From: Solirubrobacter sp963724195
GTDB taxonomy: Bacteria; Actinomycetota; Thermoleophilia; Solirubrobacterales; Solirubrobacteraceae
Assembly (NCBI GenBank): GCA_963724195.1
Contig: CAVRTQ010000012.1
Span: 124,001 to 188,000, forward strand
Length of the DNA: 64,000 nt
Direction of reading: 5' to 3'
Shown here: in pieces, positions 29,385-38,746 of the stretch
How the letters are laid out: every line of letters begins with the position of its first letter
How positions within the stretch are numbered: the first letter of the stretch is position 1
Made by a program: the position numbers and the translations under genes
The notes under the pieces: generated by a model
Told to the model about the DNA's origin: nothing
Databases searched by the model: none
The model's input: the letters and a program-made list of their open reading frames with translations, nothing else

Positions 29385-30773
29385 ATGAGCACGCAGACGA
29401 TCGAGAGCCGGTCACCGCAGGATCAGACCGATGTGGTGGTGTCCGCGCCGGCCGCGGATCGCGAGGCGGTGGCGGCCGCGTTCAAGCGCGCCCGCGAGGC
29501 GCAGAAGGAGTGGAAGCGCAACGCCGTCGCCCGCGCCGACGCACTGTCCGCGGCGGCCGCCGCCCTGGACGCCGCGAAGGACCAGGTGGTGGACCTGATG
29601 GTGCGCGAGGTCGGCAAGCCGCTGACCGAGTCCGTCATGGAGCACGGCCGCGCGGTGCGCATCCTGCGCTACCAGGCGCAGTCGGCGCTGGATCCGGACG
29701 GCGACACGTTGCCCGCCGCCCCGCCCGCCGATCTGCGCACGCTCCTGCTCGCTCGCCGCCGCCCGCGCGGCGTCGCGGGCCTGATCACGCCGTGGAACTT
29801 CCCGTTCGCGATCCCGCTGTGGAAGGCGGCGCCGGCGCTCGCCTACGGCAACGCGGTCGTGCTCAAGCCTTCGAGCGACGCGATCGCCTCCGCGCTGCTG
29901 ATCGAGGAGATCCTGGGCAAGCACCTGCCCGAGGGGATCTTCACCGTCGTCGCGGGTGGGCGCGAGACGGCCGGGGCCGTGATCGAGCAGGCCGACGTGA
30001 TCTCCTTCACCGGCTCCACCGGTGTCGGCGTGCAGGTGGCGCAGGCCGCGACCGCGCGCGGCATCCAGGCTCAGGCCGAGATGGGCGGGCTGAACGCGTC
30101 GATCGTGCTCCCGGACGCCGACGTCGAGGCGGCGGCGAAGGTGATCGCGGGCGCGGCGATGGGCTACGCGGGCCAGAAGTGCACCGCGACCGGCCGGGTG
30201 ATCGTGCTCGGCGACCCGTCGCCGTTCACGGACGCGCTGGCCGCCGCCGTGGAGGCGCTGCCGGTCGGCGACCCCGCCGACTCGAGCACCGTCGTCGGCC
30301 CGGTGATCAACCCACCGGCGCGTGAGGACCTCGTCAACGCCGCCAACGGCGCCCCGTCCGACGGCGGCCGCGTCGTGACCGGCGGCAAGGCGCTCGACGG
30401 CCCGGGCCTGTTCTTCTCGCCGACCGTCGTCGACGGCCAGGACCCGACCGCGCAGCTCGCGCAGGAGGAGGTCTTCGGCCCGATCGTCACGGTGCTGAAG
30501 GCGTCCTCGGCCGAGCAGGCGGTGGAGATCTCCAACTCCGTGGCGTTCGGCCTCGTCACCTCCGTGTTCACCAAGGACCTCGATAACGCGCTGACGGTTG
30601 TGGATGGCCTCGAGACGGGCATGATCCGGATCAACATGCCGACCTCAGGTGTCGACTTCCACGCTCCGTTCGGGGGCGAGAAGCAGTCGTCGTTCGGGCC
30701 GCGCGAGCAGGGCAAGGCCGCGCGCGAGCTCTACACGACGACGCACACCATCACCATCGGTCCCGCGGGCTGA
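29385..30773 (+). CDS. NAD(P)-dependent aldehyde dehydrogenase
   Basis: The 462-residue ALDH has all core motifs: GLITPWNFPFAIPLWK, VLKPSSDA, ISFTGSTGVG (coenzyme binding), QAEMGGLNASIVLPDAD (general base region), GYAGQKCTATGRV (catalytic Cys) and EEVFGPIVTV. Within this cluster the likeliest substrate is an alpha-ketoglutarate semialdehyde or another short aldehyde from sugar-acid breakdown, as in the Weimberg pathway; that is inference from neighbours. ATG 29367 is an alternative start; 29385 has GCGGGAC upstream. The next gene starts within its stop (TGATG). Confidence 0.9.
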   Translation: MSTQTIESRSPQDQTDVVVSAPAADREAVAAAFKRAREAQKEWKRNAVARADALSAAAAALDAAKDQVVDLMVREVGKPLTESVMEHGRAVRILRYQAQSALDPDGDTLPAAPPADLRTLLLARRRPRGVAGLITPWNFPFAIPLWKAAPALAYGNAVVLKPSSDAIASALLIEEILGKHLPEGIFTVVAGGRETAGAVIEQADVISFTGSTGVGVQVAQAATARGIQAQAEMGGLNASIVLPDADVEAAAKVIAGAAMGYAGQKCTATGRVIVLGDPSPFTDALAAAVEALPVGDPADSSTVVGPVINPPAREDLVNAANGAPSDGGRVVTGGKALDGPGLFFSPTVVDGQDPTAQLAQEEVFGPIVTVLKASSAEQAVEISNSVAFGLVTSVFTKDLDNALTVVDGLETGMIRINMPTSGVDFHAPFGGEKQSSFGPREQGKAARELYTTTHTITIGPAG

Positions 30774-32602
30774 TGGCCATCTGGCGCGTCCAGACCGCGG
30801 GTGGGGTGCGCCTCGCCCGCGGGCCGGTCGAAGGCGGACCGGTCGAACTGCTCAGAGGCGACCTCGACGCGCTGCTCGCGGCGGGAACGCTCGAAGCGGA
30901 GGCTGACGGGCCGGTCCCGGCGGGCAGCGTCGTGCTCGCGCCGGTCGCCGGCCAGGAGGTGTGGGCCGCGGGCGTGACCTATGCGGCGTCGAGAACCGCG
31001 CGCAACGACGAGTCCAAGGGCGCGCACGACTTCTACGACAAGGTCTACGACGCCGAGCGCCCAGAGCTCTTCTTCAAGGCCGCGCCCGGGCGGGTCCGCG
31101 GCCCGGGCGGGACCATCGGCGTGCGCGAGGACTCGGGCTGGGACGTCCCGGAGCCGGAGCTCGCGCTGGTGATCGGCGCCGACGCGCAGATCCTCGGCTA
31201 CACGATCGGCAATGACGTCTCCTCGCGCTCGATCGAGGGCGAGAACCCGCTCTACCTTCCGCAGGCGAAGGTCTACAAGGGCAGCTGCGCGCTCGGCCCG
31301 TGCATCGTGCCCGTCGCCGAGGCGCCGACCGCCGACGCGCTGGAGATCACGCTCACGATCTCCCGCGACGGCGAGGCCGTCTTCACCGGCTCGACGTCGA
31401 CCGCGTCCTTGAAGCGCGGGCTCGAGGAGCTCGTGTCATGGCTCTTCCGCGCCCAGGACTTCCCGGTGGGCGCAGTGCTGTTGACGGGTACGTCGGTCAT
31501 TCCGGCGATCGAATTCACGCTTCAGGGCGGCGACGAGGTGCGGATCGCGATCACGGGGCTGGGTGAGCTGGTCAACACGGTGGAGGTGGTGCCCTTCGAG
31601 ATCGCAGCTGCCGCGCGATCGCTCTGGGTCAGGCGACGCGGGCCGAACGAGATGACCATCGAGGAGCAGCCGAACCCGCCTGATCCCGGGCCGGGCGAGC
31701 TGATCCTGCAGCCCGAGGCCGTCGGCATCTGCGGCTCGGAGGTCGAGGGCTACGTCGGCCACATGAAGAACCGGGTGCCGCCGCTGGTGATGGGGCACGA
31801 GTTCGCGGGGACGGTGATCGCGACCGGCGAAGGCGCGCAGGACCTGCAGGGCGCGCGGGTGGCGGTGAATCCGTTGTCCGGCTGCGGCGAGTGCCGCCTG
31901 TGCCGCGCCGGCGACACGAACCTGTGCCCCGACCGCGTGCTGGTGGGCGTGCACGTCCCGGGCGCGTTCGCGGACTTCGTGAAGGTGCGCGCGGCCGACG
32001 CGCGCCGGCTGCCCGACGAGGTGTCGATGCGCGTCGGCGCGCTGATGGAGCCGCTGGCCAACGGCGTCCACGCGGTCCGGCTCGCGCCGCCCGGCGCCGA
32101 GCGCACCGTCGTGATCGGCGCGGGCACGATCGGCCTGGTGACGCTGCAGGCCGCGGTACTGGACGGGCTGCCGAACGTGGCGGTGATGGAGCGCGACGAG
32201 GCGCGGCGCGCGCGGGCGGTGGCGCTGGGCGCGATCGACGGGGCCGAGCCGGGCGAGGCCGACCTCGTGATCGACGCGGTCGGCGCCGAAGCCACGCGCC
32301 GGCTCGGGCTGGAGCTGCTGCGCCCCGGCGGCACGCTGGTCTGCATCGGGCTCGCGAGCGACGAGACCACGCTCGAGTTCCACGGCGTGGTCCGCAGCCA
32401 GCACCGCATCCAGGGCTCCTACGCGTACACGATGCCCGACTTCGAGCAGGCCCACGAGTGGCTCGTGAGCGGCGCGGCGAGCCTCGGCGACGACCTCGAG
32501 CCGGTGCGGCCGCTGGAGGACGGGCCGGAGCAGTTCGCGCGCCTGGCCGGAGGCCCACCGCCGCCCGAGTTCAAGATCTTCCTGGCGGGCACCGCGTCGT
32601 GA
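30773..32602 (+). CDS. Fumarylacetoacetate-hydrolase-family enzyme joined in frame to a zinc alcohol dehydrogenase
   Basis: Residues 1-270 are an FAH-fold enzyme with metal ligands in VPEPELALVIG and the loop GNDVSSRSIEGENPLYLPQ. FAH proteins with this loop include 2-keto-3-deoxy-D-arabinonate dehydratase. Residues about 278-609 are a medium-chain dehydrogenase: catalytic zinc GICGSEVEG and GHEFAG, structural zinc CGECRLCRAGDTNLC, and Rossmann VVIGAGTIGLVT. The two domains join with only about eight residues (PFEIAAAA), so this is either a genuine bifunctional protein or two genes merged by a small error. No clean stop/start can be restored by removing one base, which slightly favours a real fusion. 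Starts inside the ALDH stop. Confidence 0.75.
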   Translation: MAIWRVQTAGGVRLARGPVEGGPVELLRGDLDALLAAGTLEAEADGPVPAGSVVLAPVAGQEVWAAGVTYAASRTARNDESKGAHDFYDKVYDAERPELFFKAAPGRVRGPGGTIGVREDSGWDVPEPELALVIGADAQILGYTIGNDVSSRSIEGENPLYLPQAKVYKGSCALGPCIVPVAEAPTADALEITLTISRDGEAVFTGSTSTASLKRGLEELVSWLFRAQDFPVGAVLLTGTSVIPAIEFTLQGGDEVRIAITGLGELVNTVEVVPFEIAAAARSLWVRRRGPNEMTIEEQPNPPDPGPGELILQPEAVGICGSEVEGYVGHMKNRVPPLVMGHEFAGTVIATGEGAQDLQGARVAVNPLSGCGECRLCRAGDTNLCPDRVLVGVHVPGAFADFVKVRAADARRLPDEVSMRVGALMEPLANGVHAVRLAPPGAERTVVIGAGTIGLVTLQAAVLDGLPNVAVMERDEARRARAVALGAIDGAEPGEADLVIDAVGAEATRRLGLELLRPGGTLVCIGLASDETTLEFHGVVRSQHRIQGSYAYTMPDFEQAHEWLVSGAASLGDDLEPVRPLEDGPEQFARLAGGPPPPEFKIFLAGTAS

Positions 32603-32646
32603 GTGTGCCGTCAGGGAATCCCTCGGACCCCGTGGCGTGAGCGCGC

Positions 32647-33330
32647 ATGAGCCGCACGGTCGTCGTGATCGGGGCGTCGAGCGGGATCGGGCTGGAGACC
32701 GCGCGCGCGTTCCTCGGCCAGGGCGACCGGGTGCACGCCGCCGCGCGGCGCGAGATCCGGCTCGAAGGCGTGGTCCCGCACCGGCTCGACTTCACCGACC
32801 GGGCCGCGGTCGACGCGTTCGCGGCGGAGTTCGACCACGTGGACGCGCTGATCGTCGCCGCCGGCACGAACATCCCGGAGCGCCGGCTGCACCAGCTCAC
32901 CCACGAGGGCTGGGACGCGGTGATCGACGCCAACCTGAACGGGCCGTTCAACGCGCTGCGGGCGTTCCTGCCGGCGCTGCGCGCGGCGAGGGGCACGGTC
33001 GTGTTCATCGGCAGTGTGTCCGGCGCCTGGACGGACCGCTCCGGCCCCGCCTACCAGGCGTCGAAGGCCGCGCTGCTGGCGCTGACGCGCGGCGTCGGCT
33101 TCGAGGTCGAGGGCGAGATCCGCAGCACGGTGATCCTTCCCGGCGTCGTGGACACCGAGATCCTCGACAACCGGCCCGAGCCGCCGTCACGCGAGCTGCG
33201 CGACCAGATGCTGATGCCCGAGGACGTCGCGGCGGCGTGCGTGTTCGCGGTCAACCTGCCGCCGCGCGCGTTCGTCCCCGAGTTGACGATCCTGCCTACG
33301 AAGCTGCAGGCGATCGGGAAGACGACGTGA
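32647..33330 (+). CDS. Short-chain dehydrogenase/reductase
   Basis: The 227-residue SDR has the cofactor motif VVVIGASSGIGLETA, the NAAG-equivalent VAAGTNIP and the catalytic Ser/Tyr/Lys set (IGSVSGAW, AYQASKAAL). The ILPGVVDTEI loop is the classical PG motif. It probably oxidises or reduces a sugar or hydroxy acid in the surrounding sugar-acid cluster. It begins 44 bases after the FAH-ADH gene. The 3' end overlaps the convergent DUF3817 gene by 35 bases. Confidence 0.88.
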   Translation: MSRTVVVIGASSGIGLETARAFLGQGDRVHAAARREIRLEGVVPHRLDFTDRAAVDAFAAEFDHVDALIVAAGTNIPERRLHQLTHEGWDAVIDANLNGPFNALRAFLPALRAARGTVVFIGSVSGAWTDRSGPAYQASKAALLALTRGVGFEVEGEIRSTVILPGVVDTEILDNRPEPPSRELRDQMLMPEDVAAACVFAVNLPPRAFVPELTILPTKLQAIGKTT

Positions 33331-33593
33331 GCCAGCGGTCCACGACGTAGCCGCCGAACGGGACCACGGCGCCCAGCAGGATCAGCGCGGTGGTCTTCGT
33401 GTCCCAGCCCTGGTCGGGGCGCAGGTAGACGGCCATCACGACGTAGGCGACGAACAACGCGCCGTGCACCGGGCCGAGGATGGGGACGAGGTCAGTGTCG
33501 GTGGTGCGCTTGAGGATGGAGGCCACGAGCAGCAGCAGGAAGCTCGTGGCCTCGGCCAGCGCGACGATGCGGAAGTGACTTGAGCGTGATCAC
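33296..33593 (-). CDS. DUF3817 family small membrane protein, one frameshift
   Basis: Starting at GTG 33593 and removing one base at 33578 gives VITLKHFRIVALAEATSFLLLL followed by ASILKRTTDTDLVPILGPVHGALFVAYVV. This is the DUF3817 pattern, found in small actinobacterial membrane proteins with three helices. The restored length is exactly 99 codons. Without the repair only an N-terminally truncated 76-residue frame exists. Its function is unknown. The 3' end lies inside the SDR gene (35-base overlap). Confidence 0.8.
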
Positions 33594-33607
33594 GCGTACA
33601 GAGTGAC

Positions 33608-34555
33608 CTACTCGGTGTCGATCACGACCTTGCCCACCGCTCCGTTCTCGACCGCGTCGTGGGCGGCGGCGGTCTCCGCCAGGGGGAAGCGGTGCAGCGG
33701 GAGCACGGTCAGCGCGCCCGCCTCGACCGCCTTGGACACGCCGCCGATCGCGTCGTGCTTCGACGGTTCCGGGATCGTGTAGAGCAGCATGAACTTGAAG
33801 GTCAGGTTGGCCGTCATCGCCGCGCGGATCGGGAGCTCCGCCGTCGGCTGGTCGGCGGCGTAGGTGACGATCGTGGCGTGCGGGTTGGCCACCGCGAGGT
33901 CCAGCTCCAGGTTCGGGCCGAGCGCGACCTCGACGATCCGGTCGACCTTGCCGATCTTCTCGGCGGCGCCGGGCTCGCGGTAGTTGACGATCACGTCCGC
34001 GGCGCTCGCGAGCTCGGCCTTCTCGGCGCTCGACACGGTGGTGATGACCTCCGCGCCGCCCCACTTGGCCAGCTCGATCGCGCTGTGGCCCACGGCCCCG
34101 GCGCCGCCCGCGACGAGCACGCGCTTGCCCTCGATCGGGCCGTCGGAGAACAGGCAGTGGTAGGCCGTGAGCGCGGGCACGCCCAGGGACGCCCCGAGCT
34201 CGAAGGACGCGTCGCCGAGCGGCACCGCCTTCTCCACCGGCACGACCGTGTACTCGGCCGCCGTGCCCCACGGGCTCTGCCAGCCGGCCAGGTACACCCA
34301 CACCCGCTCGCCCTTCCAGGCCTTCGCGACGCCCTCGCCGACGGCCTCGATCACGCCCGCGCCGTCCTGCCCGGGCACTTGGAAGTCGAAGTTGAGCGGC
34401 CCCGTCGCGCCGGCCCGGGCCTTCCAGTCGGTCGGGTTCACGCCCGCCACCGCGAGCCGCACGAGCACCTCGCCCGGCCCCGGCTGCGGCGTCTCGACCT
34501 CGCCGACCTCCAGCACTCCGGAGCCGCCGGTCTCTGAATAGCGCGCGGCGATCAT
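33608..34555 (-). CDS. Quinone oxidoreductase-like MDR (zinc-less alcohol dehydrogenase)
   Basis: The 315-residue protein begins IAARYSETGGSGVLEVGEVE and has the Qor-type pattern: VAGVNPTDWKARAG, PGQDGAGVIEAVGEGV and the NADPH-binding LVAGGAGAVGHSAIELAK. It lacks both zinc sites. It would reduce quinones or enones with NADPH; in this operon it may act on a sugar-derived intermediate. Its ATG at 34555 overlaps the stop of the enolase-superfamily gene (ATGA), which shows co-translation. Confidence 0.87.
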   Translation of the reverse strand: MIAARYSETGGSGVLEVGEVETPQPGPGEVLVRLAVAGVNPTDWKARAGATGPLNFDFQVPGQDGAGVIEAVGEGVAKAWKGERVWVYLAGWQSPWGTAAEYTVVPVEKAVPLGDASFELGASLGVPALTAYHCLFSDGPIEGKRVLVAGGAGAVGHSAIELAKWGGAEVITTVSSAEKAELASAADVIVNYREPGAAEKIGKVDRIVEVALGPNLELDLAVANPHATIVTYAADQPTAELPIRAAMTANLTFKFMLLYTIPEPSKHDAIGGVSKAVEAGALTVLPLHRFPLAETAAAHDAVENGAVGKVVIDTE

Positions 34556-35829
34556 TCGTCGAAGAAGGGTTCGTCGGGCCGCGCGTACTCGCGGGCGATG
34601 TCCAGGTTCAGCGTCACGCCCAGGCCCGGCGCCTCGGGCACCTTGATCCTCCCCCGCTCGATCACCGACTCGCCTTCCCAGCCCGCGGCCAGGTCGTTCC
34701 AGAACGGCACGCTCATCCCGTGCCATTCCAGGGCCAGGAAGTTCGGGATCGCCGCGCACACGTGGACGTTGGCGATCGTCCCGATCGGCGACGCGATGCA
34801 GTGCGGCGCCATCGAGATGTAGTGCGTGTCGGCGTAGTCCGCGATCCGGCGGGTCTCGAGCAGGCCGCCCGTCTTCTGCGGGTCGGGCGCGGCGACGTCG
34901 ATCGCCCCCGATTCGAACGCTTCCCGGAAGCCGTGGCGCATGTAGCCGTTCTCGCCGGTGGCGATCGTCGTCGTGGTCGACTTCGTCACGCGCGCGAGCG
35001 CGGCGACGTTCTCCGGCGGCACCGGGTCCTCCAGCCACATCAGGCCCAGCGGCTCGAGCTCGTGCGCGAGGCGCTGCGCGTCCGCCACCTGGTAGCGCCA
35101 GTGGCAGTCGAAGGCCACGTCCACCTCGTCGCCGACGGCGTCGATGACGGCCGCCGCCAGCTCGACCATGTACTTGATCTCGGCCCGCGACAGCGTGCCC
35201 GAGGCGGTGTCCTGCATGTACGGCGTCGGCACGTCGAGATCGAACTTCAGGGCGCTGAACCCGAGGTCGGCGACCACCTGCTTGGCCCGCGCCGCGTACA
35301 GCTCGGGCGTGAACACCTCGTCGGGCGCCGCCTTGGCGTACGCGCGGCCGTGCTCGGGGTTGCGGATCGCGCCCACGGCGGTCGCGTCCGGGCCTTCCTG
35401 CCCCCAGCGCGCGGGCCGCTCGATCATCAACGCGTCCATCGAGTGCAGCGCCTCACCCGCGTGGCAGTCGGCGTACATCCGGACGGAGTCACGGAACTTG
35501 CCGCCCAGCAGGCGGTAGATCGGCACGCCCAAGTGCTGGCCGACCAGGTCCCACAACGCCGCCTCGATGCCGGAGATGGCGTTGTAGACGATGCCCGCGG
35601 ACGACCCCGCGCCGGAACATCCCCAGCGCAGCTTGGCCCAGAGCCGGTCGACATCACGCGCGTCCTCGCCGATCAGCAGTGGCGCGAGATCGCGGATGAT
35701 CGCGGTCAGCCCGGGCGCGCAGAAGCACTCCCCCAGGCCGCTCAGCCCCTCCCCCTCGGCATCGACGCGCACGTAGGTCCAGTCGTAGTTCGCCTCGACG
35801 ACGGCGGTGTGCACCCCGGTGATCCTCAT
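34552..35829 (-). CDS. Enolase-superfamily sugar acid dehydratase (mandelate racemase/muconate lactonizing type)
   Basis: From ATG 35829 (RITGVHTAVVEANYDWTYVR) the 425-residue protein has the superfamily fold. The N-terminal cap is at 1-125. In the barrel are LKFDLDVP (Lys on strand 2), the metal-binding DCHWRY, LEDPVPPEN and GENGYMRHG, and APHCIASPIG with a candidate His base. Sugar acid dehydratases of this superfamily convert aldonates to 2-keto-3-deoxy acids. With the ALDH and the FAH enzyme nearby it would give an arabinonate/xylonate-type oxidative pathway; the exact substrate cannot be read from sequence. A reading frame continues upstream into the RTX-like gene, but I treat that as an artefact of one extra T at 35846-35848. 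Confidence 0.85.
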   Translation of the reverse strand: MRITGVHTAVVEANYDWTYVRVDAEGEGLSGLGECFCAPGLTAIIRDLAPLLIGEDARDVDRLWAKLRWGCSGAGSSAGIVYNAISGIEAALWDLVGQHLGVPIYRLLGGKFRDSVRMYADCHAGEALHSMDALMIERPARWGQEGPDATAVGAIRNPEHGRAYAKAAPDEVFTPELYAARAKQVVADLGFSALKFDLDVPTPYMQDTASGTLSRAEIKYMVELAAAVIDAVGDEVDVAFDCHWRYQVADAQRLAHELEPLGLMWLEDPVPPENVAALARVTKSTTTTIATGENGYMRHGFREAFESGAIDVAAPDPQKTGGLLETRRIADYADTHYISMAPHCIASPIGTIANVHVCAAIPNFLALEWHGMSVPFWNDLAAGWEGESVIERGRIKVPEAPGLGVTLNLDIAREYARPDEPFFDE

Positions 35830-35843
35830 CACCGGGCATCGTG

Positions 35844-36291
35844 TCAAACCGAGGTCGGTCACGCAGCGATCGCCCCGGCCGCACCTGCGCAGGCGGTCCC
35901 GGCCCGGCCCGCCGTAGAGGTGGTCGCGCCCCGTGCCCGCGTCCAGGCGGTCCTCGCCCGATCCGCCGAGGATCCGGTCGTCGCCCGGGCCGCCGCGGAG
36001 CACGTCGTCACCGCCGCGGCCGTCGATCAGGTCGTTGCCGCCGCGGCCGTCGATCGTGTCGTCACCCGCGGTCCCGATCAGGACATCGTCGCCGGGCGTG
36101 CCGGTGATCACGCTCGGCCCGCGCGTCGCGTCGGGGCCGGGCGTCGGCGACGGTCCGGTGCCGCGCGGCGGGCCTTCGGGACCGCCGATCGGTGGCAACG
36201 GCAGCACGAACGGTGGCGGCCACGGCGGATCGCCGGCCAGCGCCGCGGTGGCCAGCAGCACCGGGAGAACTCGACGCATGTTCAGGTGCAT
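35844..36291 (-). CDS. Secreted protein with RTX-type calcium-binding nonapeptide repeats
   Basis: A signal peptide (MRRVLPVLLATAALAG) and a Pro-rich stretch are followed by about eight GGxGxDxx repeats (TPGDDVLIGTAGDDTIDG, GGNDLIDGRGGDDVLRGG, GPGDDRILGGSGEDRL), which form a Ca-binding beta-roll, and a short Cys-containing end (CGRGDRCVTDLG). With one T removed from the TTT at 35846-35848 the stop TGA falls at 35844 and the length is 149 codons exactly. As sequenced, the frame runs on into the downstream dehydratase. Divergent from the gene at 36348 with about 55 bases between. Confidence 0.7.
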
Positions 36292-36347
36292 CTCATCTCG
36301 CAGCGAAGTACGGTAGCCGCGGTCACGAGATGAGAGGGAATTCCGCA

Positions 36348-37362
36348 GTGCTTCACAAGGCAACGATGCTTGGCGGTGGCGGGGCTCGCGCTGAGCGCTC
36401 CGGCGGCGCTGGCCGAGAACGTCTACTTCTCCGTCGGGATCGACGGGCGCGCCACGGCCGGCGTGTCCCTCGACGACTGGGAGCCGAGCGTCACCCGCGT
36501 GGAGCTGGTCCGCGGCGGGGCCGTGGTCGCCACCGCATCCGCGGACACCCCCGGCCTGCCGTTCGCCTACATCCGGTCGGGCACGTTGCAGGCCGGCGAC
36601 GTCCTCAACGTCTACCGCGGCAGCACGCTGCTCGGAGCGGTCCCGTACACGGGCCTGCCGACGGTCGGCACCGACGCGTGCGCCGGGCGCAGCTCGTTCA
36701 CGGTCACCCGCGACGAGGACGCGCGATCGAGGACGCCTCGTACTACGTCCCGGGCGGCGGCGGATACAACAACTGGTCCCGCTCGATCTGGACGCGGACC
36801 AACCCGGCGACGGTGACGATCGATCGCCCGATGGTGCAGGGCGGTGTCGTCGACATCTCGACGTGGCGCCGGATCACGTGGCGCGGCAACAAGCGCCTGG
36901 AGATCAACTCGCGGCGTGAGGCGACCGTGCCCGCGTGCCCGGCGGCGCCGCCGGTGCGCGGAGCCGCCCGTCGTGAACCCCGGCCCGCCCGCGGTCGTCG
37001 ACAAGACGCCCGCGCTCTTCGCCGCCGCGTTCACCACCACGAGCAAGGCGTTCGGCAAGCTCAAGCTGTCCACGCTCGCCCGCAAGAGCCGCTTCACGCT
37101 CAGCTTCAACGCGCCCGCCAAGGGCACGGTCAAGCTGCGCCTGACGGCCAAGGCCAAGCAGAAGACGGTCGTGCTCGGCAGCGGCTCGCGTTCGGTCGCG
37201 ACCGCCGGCACGACCAAGGTCACGGTCAAGCTCACCAAGGCCGGCCGGACGCTGCTCAAGCGCTCCAAGCGCCTGAAGGTCACGGTCGCCGGCTCGTTCA
37301 CCCCGGTCGGCGCGGGCGCGAAGCCGATCGAGCGCACCACGTCGGTCACGCTCAAGAAGTAG
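36348..37362 (+). CDS. Secreted protein with Lys-rich beta-sandwich C-terminal module, several frameshifts
   Basis: Starting at GTG 36348 (GAGGGA ribosome-binding site 9 bases upstream) and removing one base near 36369 gives a good signal peptide, VLHKATMLAVAGLALSAP plus AALA. Further corrections are needed near 36720 (net two bases) and 36951 (one); the restored length is 337 codons exactly. The mature protein has an N-terminal domain (VYFSVGIDGRATAGVSL, GVPYTG-like loops, SYYVPGGGGYNNWSRSIW), a Pro linker and a C-terminal module (KGTVKLRLTAKAKQKTVVLG, KVTVKLTKAGRTLLKRSK) similar to the end of the gene at 53281. Such modules are common surface-protein parts; function unknown. Confidence 0.6.
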
Positions 37363-37409
37363 CGTCGCGCGGATCTTCCGCACGATCGTCAGCCTGCGTC
37401 GGCGCCGCG

Positions 37410-38746
37410 ATGCTGTTCGCGGCGCCGGCCCATGCCGCCCGCGCCCCGTACTTGACGCGGGCGATCTCCGACGGCGGGGCGTTCTCCACCGCGGGGAGCG
37501 CCCGGCTGATGGACGTCTCGCTCCAGCGCGGCGCCCGGGCGGGCGCGCAGGTCGCGCGGCTGCCCCTGAACTGGGCGCTCGTCCAGGCCCGGCGCACGCC
37601 CGTCGATCCCACGAACCCCGCGGACCCGGCCTACGACTTCGCCGAGACCGACGCGCTCGTCCGCGCCGCGGTGCGCCGCGGCCTCGACGCCGCTGCTGCG
37701 CGTCGGCGGGGCGCCCGCCGCGCACGAGGCCCAGCCCCGCTGGCGCTTCGCGGCGTTCGGCACCTGGGCGCCCGATCCCGCCGCCTACGGGCGCTTCGCC
37801 GTCGCGGTCGCGCGCCGCTACTCCGGCCACTTCGACGGCCTCCCGCGCGTCCGGCTCTACCAGGCGTGGAACGAGCCGAACCTCGCTCGCTTCCTGCAGC
37901 CGCAGTGGATCGGCATCGACGGCGAGTGGGTGGCCTACAGCGCCCCGCACTACCGGCGCCTGCTCAACGCGTTCTACGACGGCGTCAAGGGCGTCGACCG
38001 CCGCGAACGTCGTCGCCACCGCGGGCACCGCGCCCAACGGCGACCCCGACGGGCGCGGCCGGATGAAGCCGCTGCGCTTCTGGCGCTGCGTTCCTGTGCC
38101 TGGACGCGCCGTGCGCGGACCCGCCGCGCTTCGACGTGCTCGCCCACCATCCGCTGACGGTCACCAACCCGGACATCCCGGCGCGCGACCCCGGCAACGT
38201 GGGCGTCGCCGACTTCCACGCGCTCAAGGCCCTCCTGCCCCGCGGGCAAGCGCCTGTGGGTCACCGAGATCAATTGGGATTCGGGCACCAAGGGCGCGAC
38301 CGCCGAGCAGCTGCAGCGCTGGGTGCCGCACGCGCTGTATCGCCTGTGGAGCGAAGGCGTGGACATGGTCACGTGGCAGTTCGTGCGCGACCCGCCGAGC
38401 CGGCCGGAACACCCGGCGGGCCTGTACGCGATCGATCGCGCGGCCCCGCTGGACCCGCTCCGCGACCGCGCCCAAGCGCGCCGCCATCCGGGCCTTCCGC
38501 TTCCCGTTCACCGGCACCCGCACCGACCGCGCCCACGTGCGGCTGTGGGCGCTCACGCCGCACGCCGAGCGCACCCGCGTGGCCGTGCAGCGCCGGCGCG
38601 GCGGGCGGTGGGTGACCATCAGGCACCTCACCGCCAACCGGCACGGGATGGTCCGCGCCGAGATCACCCTGCGCGGAAGGGCCCGCCTACGCCTTGCCAC
38701 CGTTCGGCAAGGCGCAAGCGGGCCCTGGGACGCGCCTACGGGTTAG
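37410..38746 (+). CDS. Secreted clan GH-A glycoside hydrolase-like protein, five apparent insertions
   Basis: Restored by removing single bases near 37687, 38002, 38088, 38247 and 38466, this is a 443-residue protein whose length becomes exactly 444 codons. It has a short signal sequence (MLFAAPAHAARA), a TIM-barrel domain with RLYQAWNEPNL (acid/base Glu in NEP) and LWVTEINWDSG (nucleophile Glu). The C-terminal beta domain is about 80 residues long (RTRVAVQRRRGGRWVTIRHL). The two Glu positions are those of GH5/GH39-type hydrolases. The true N-terminus may lie slightly upstream because a frame disturbance around 37395 hides it. Its 3' end overlaps the convergent peptidase gene by 11 bases. Confidence 0.7.

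Noticed and set aside
31635..31660. Hidden stop/start (ATGA) separating FAH and ADH near GAGATGACC
   Set aside because: The dehydrogenase frame upstream of that ATG already encodes the conserved first beta strand (RSLWVRRRGPNEM), so the domain begins earlier.
34552..36363. A 603-codon secreted fusion of RTX repeats and enolase-superfamily dehydratase
   Set aside because: A secreted Ca-binding protein joined to a cytosolic enzyme is implausible; one extra T explains it and restores 149 codons plus a normal ATG start for the dehydratase.
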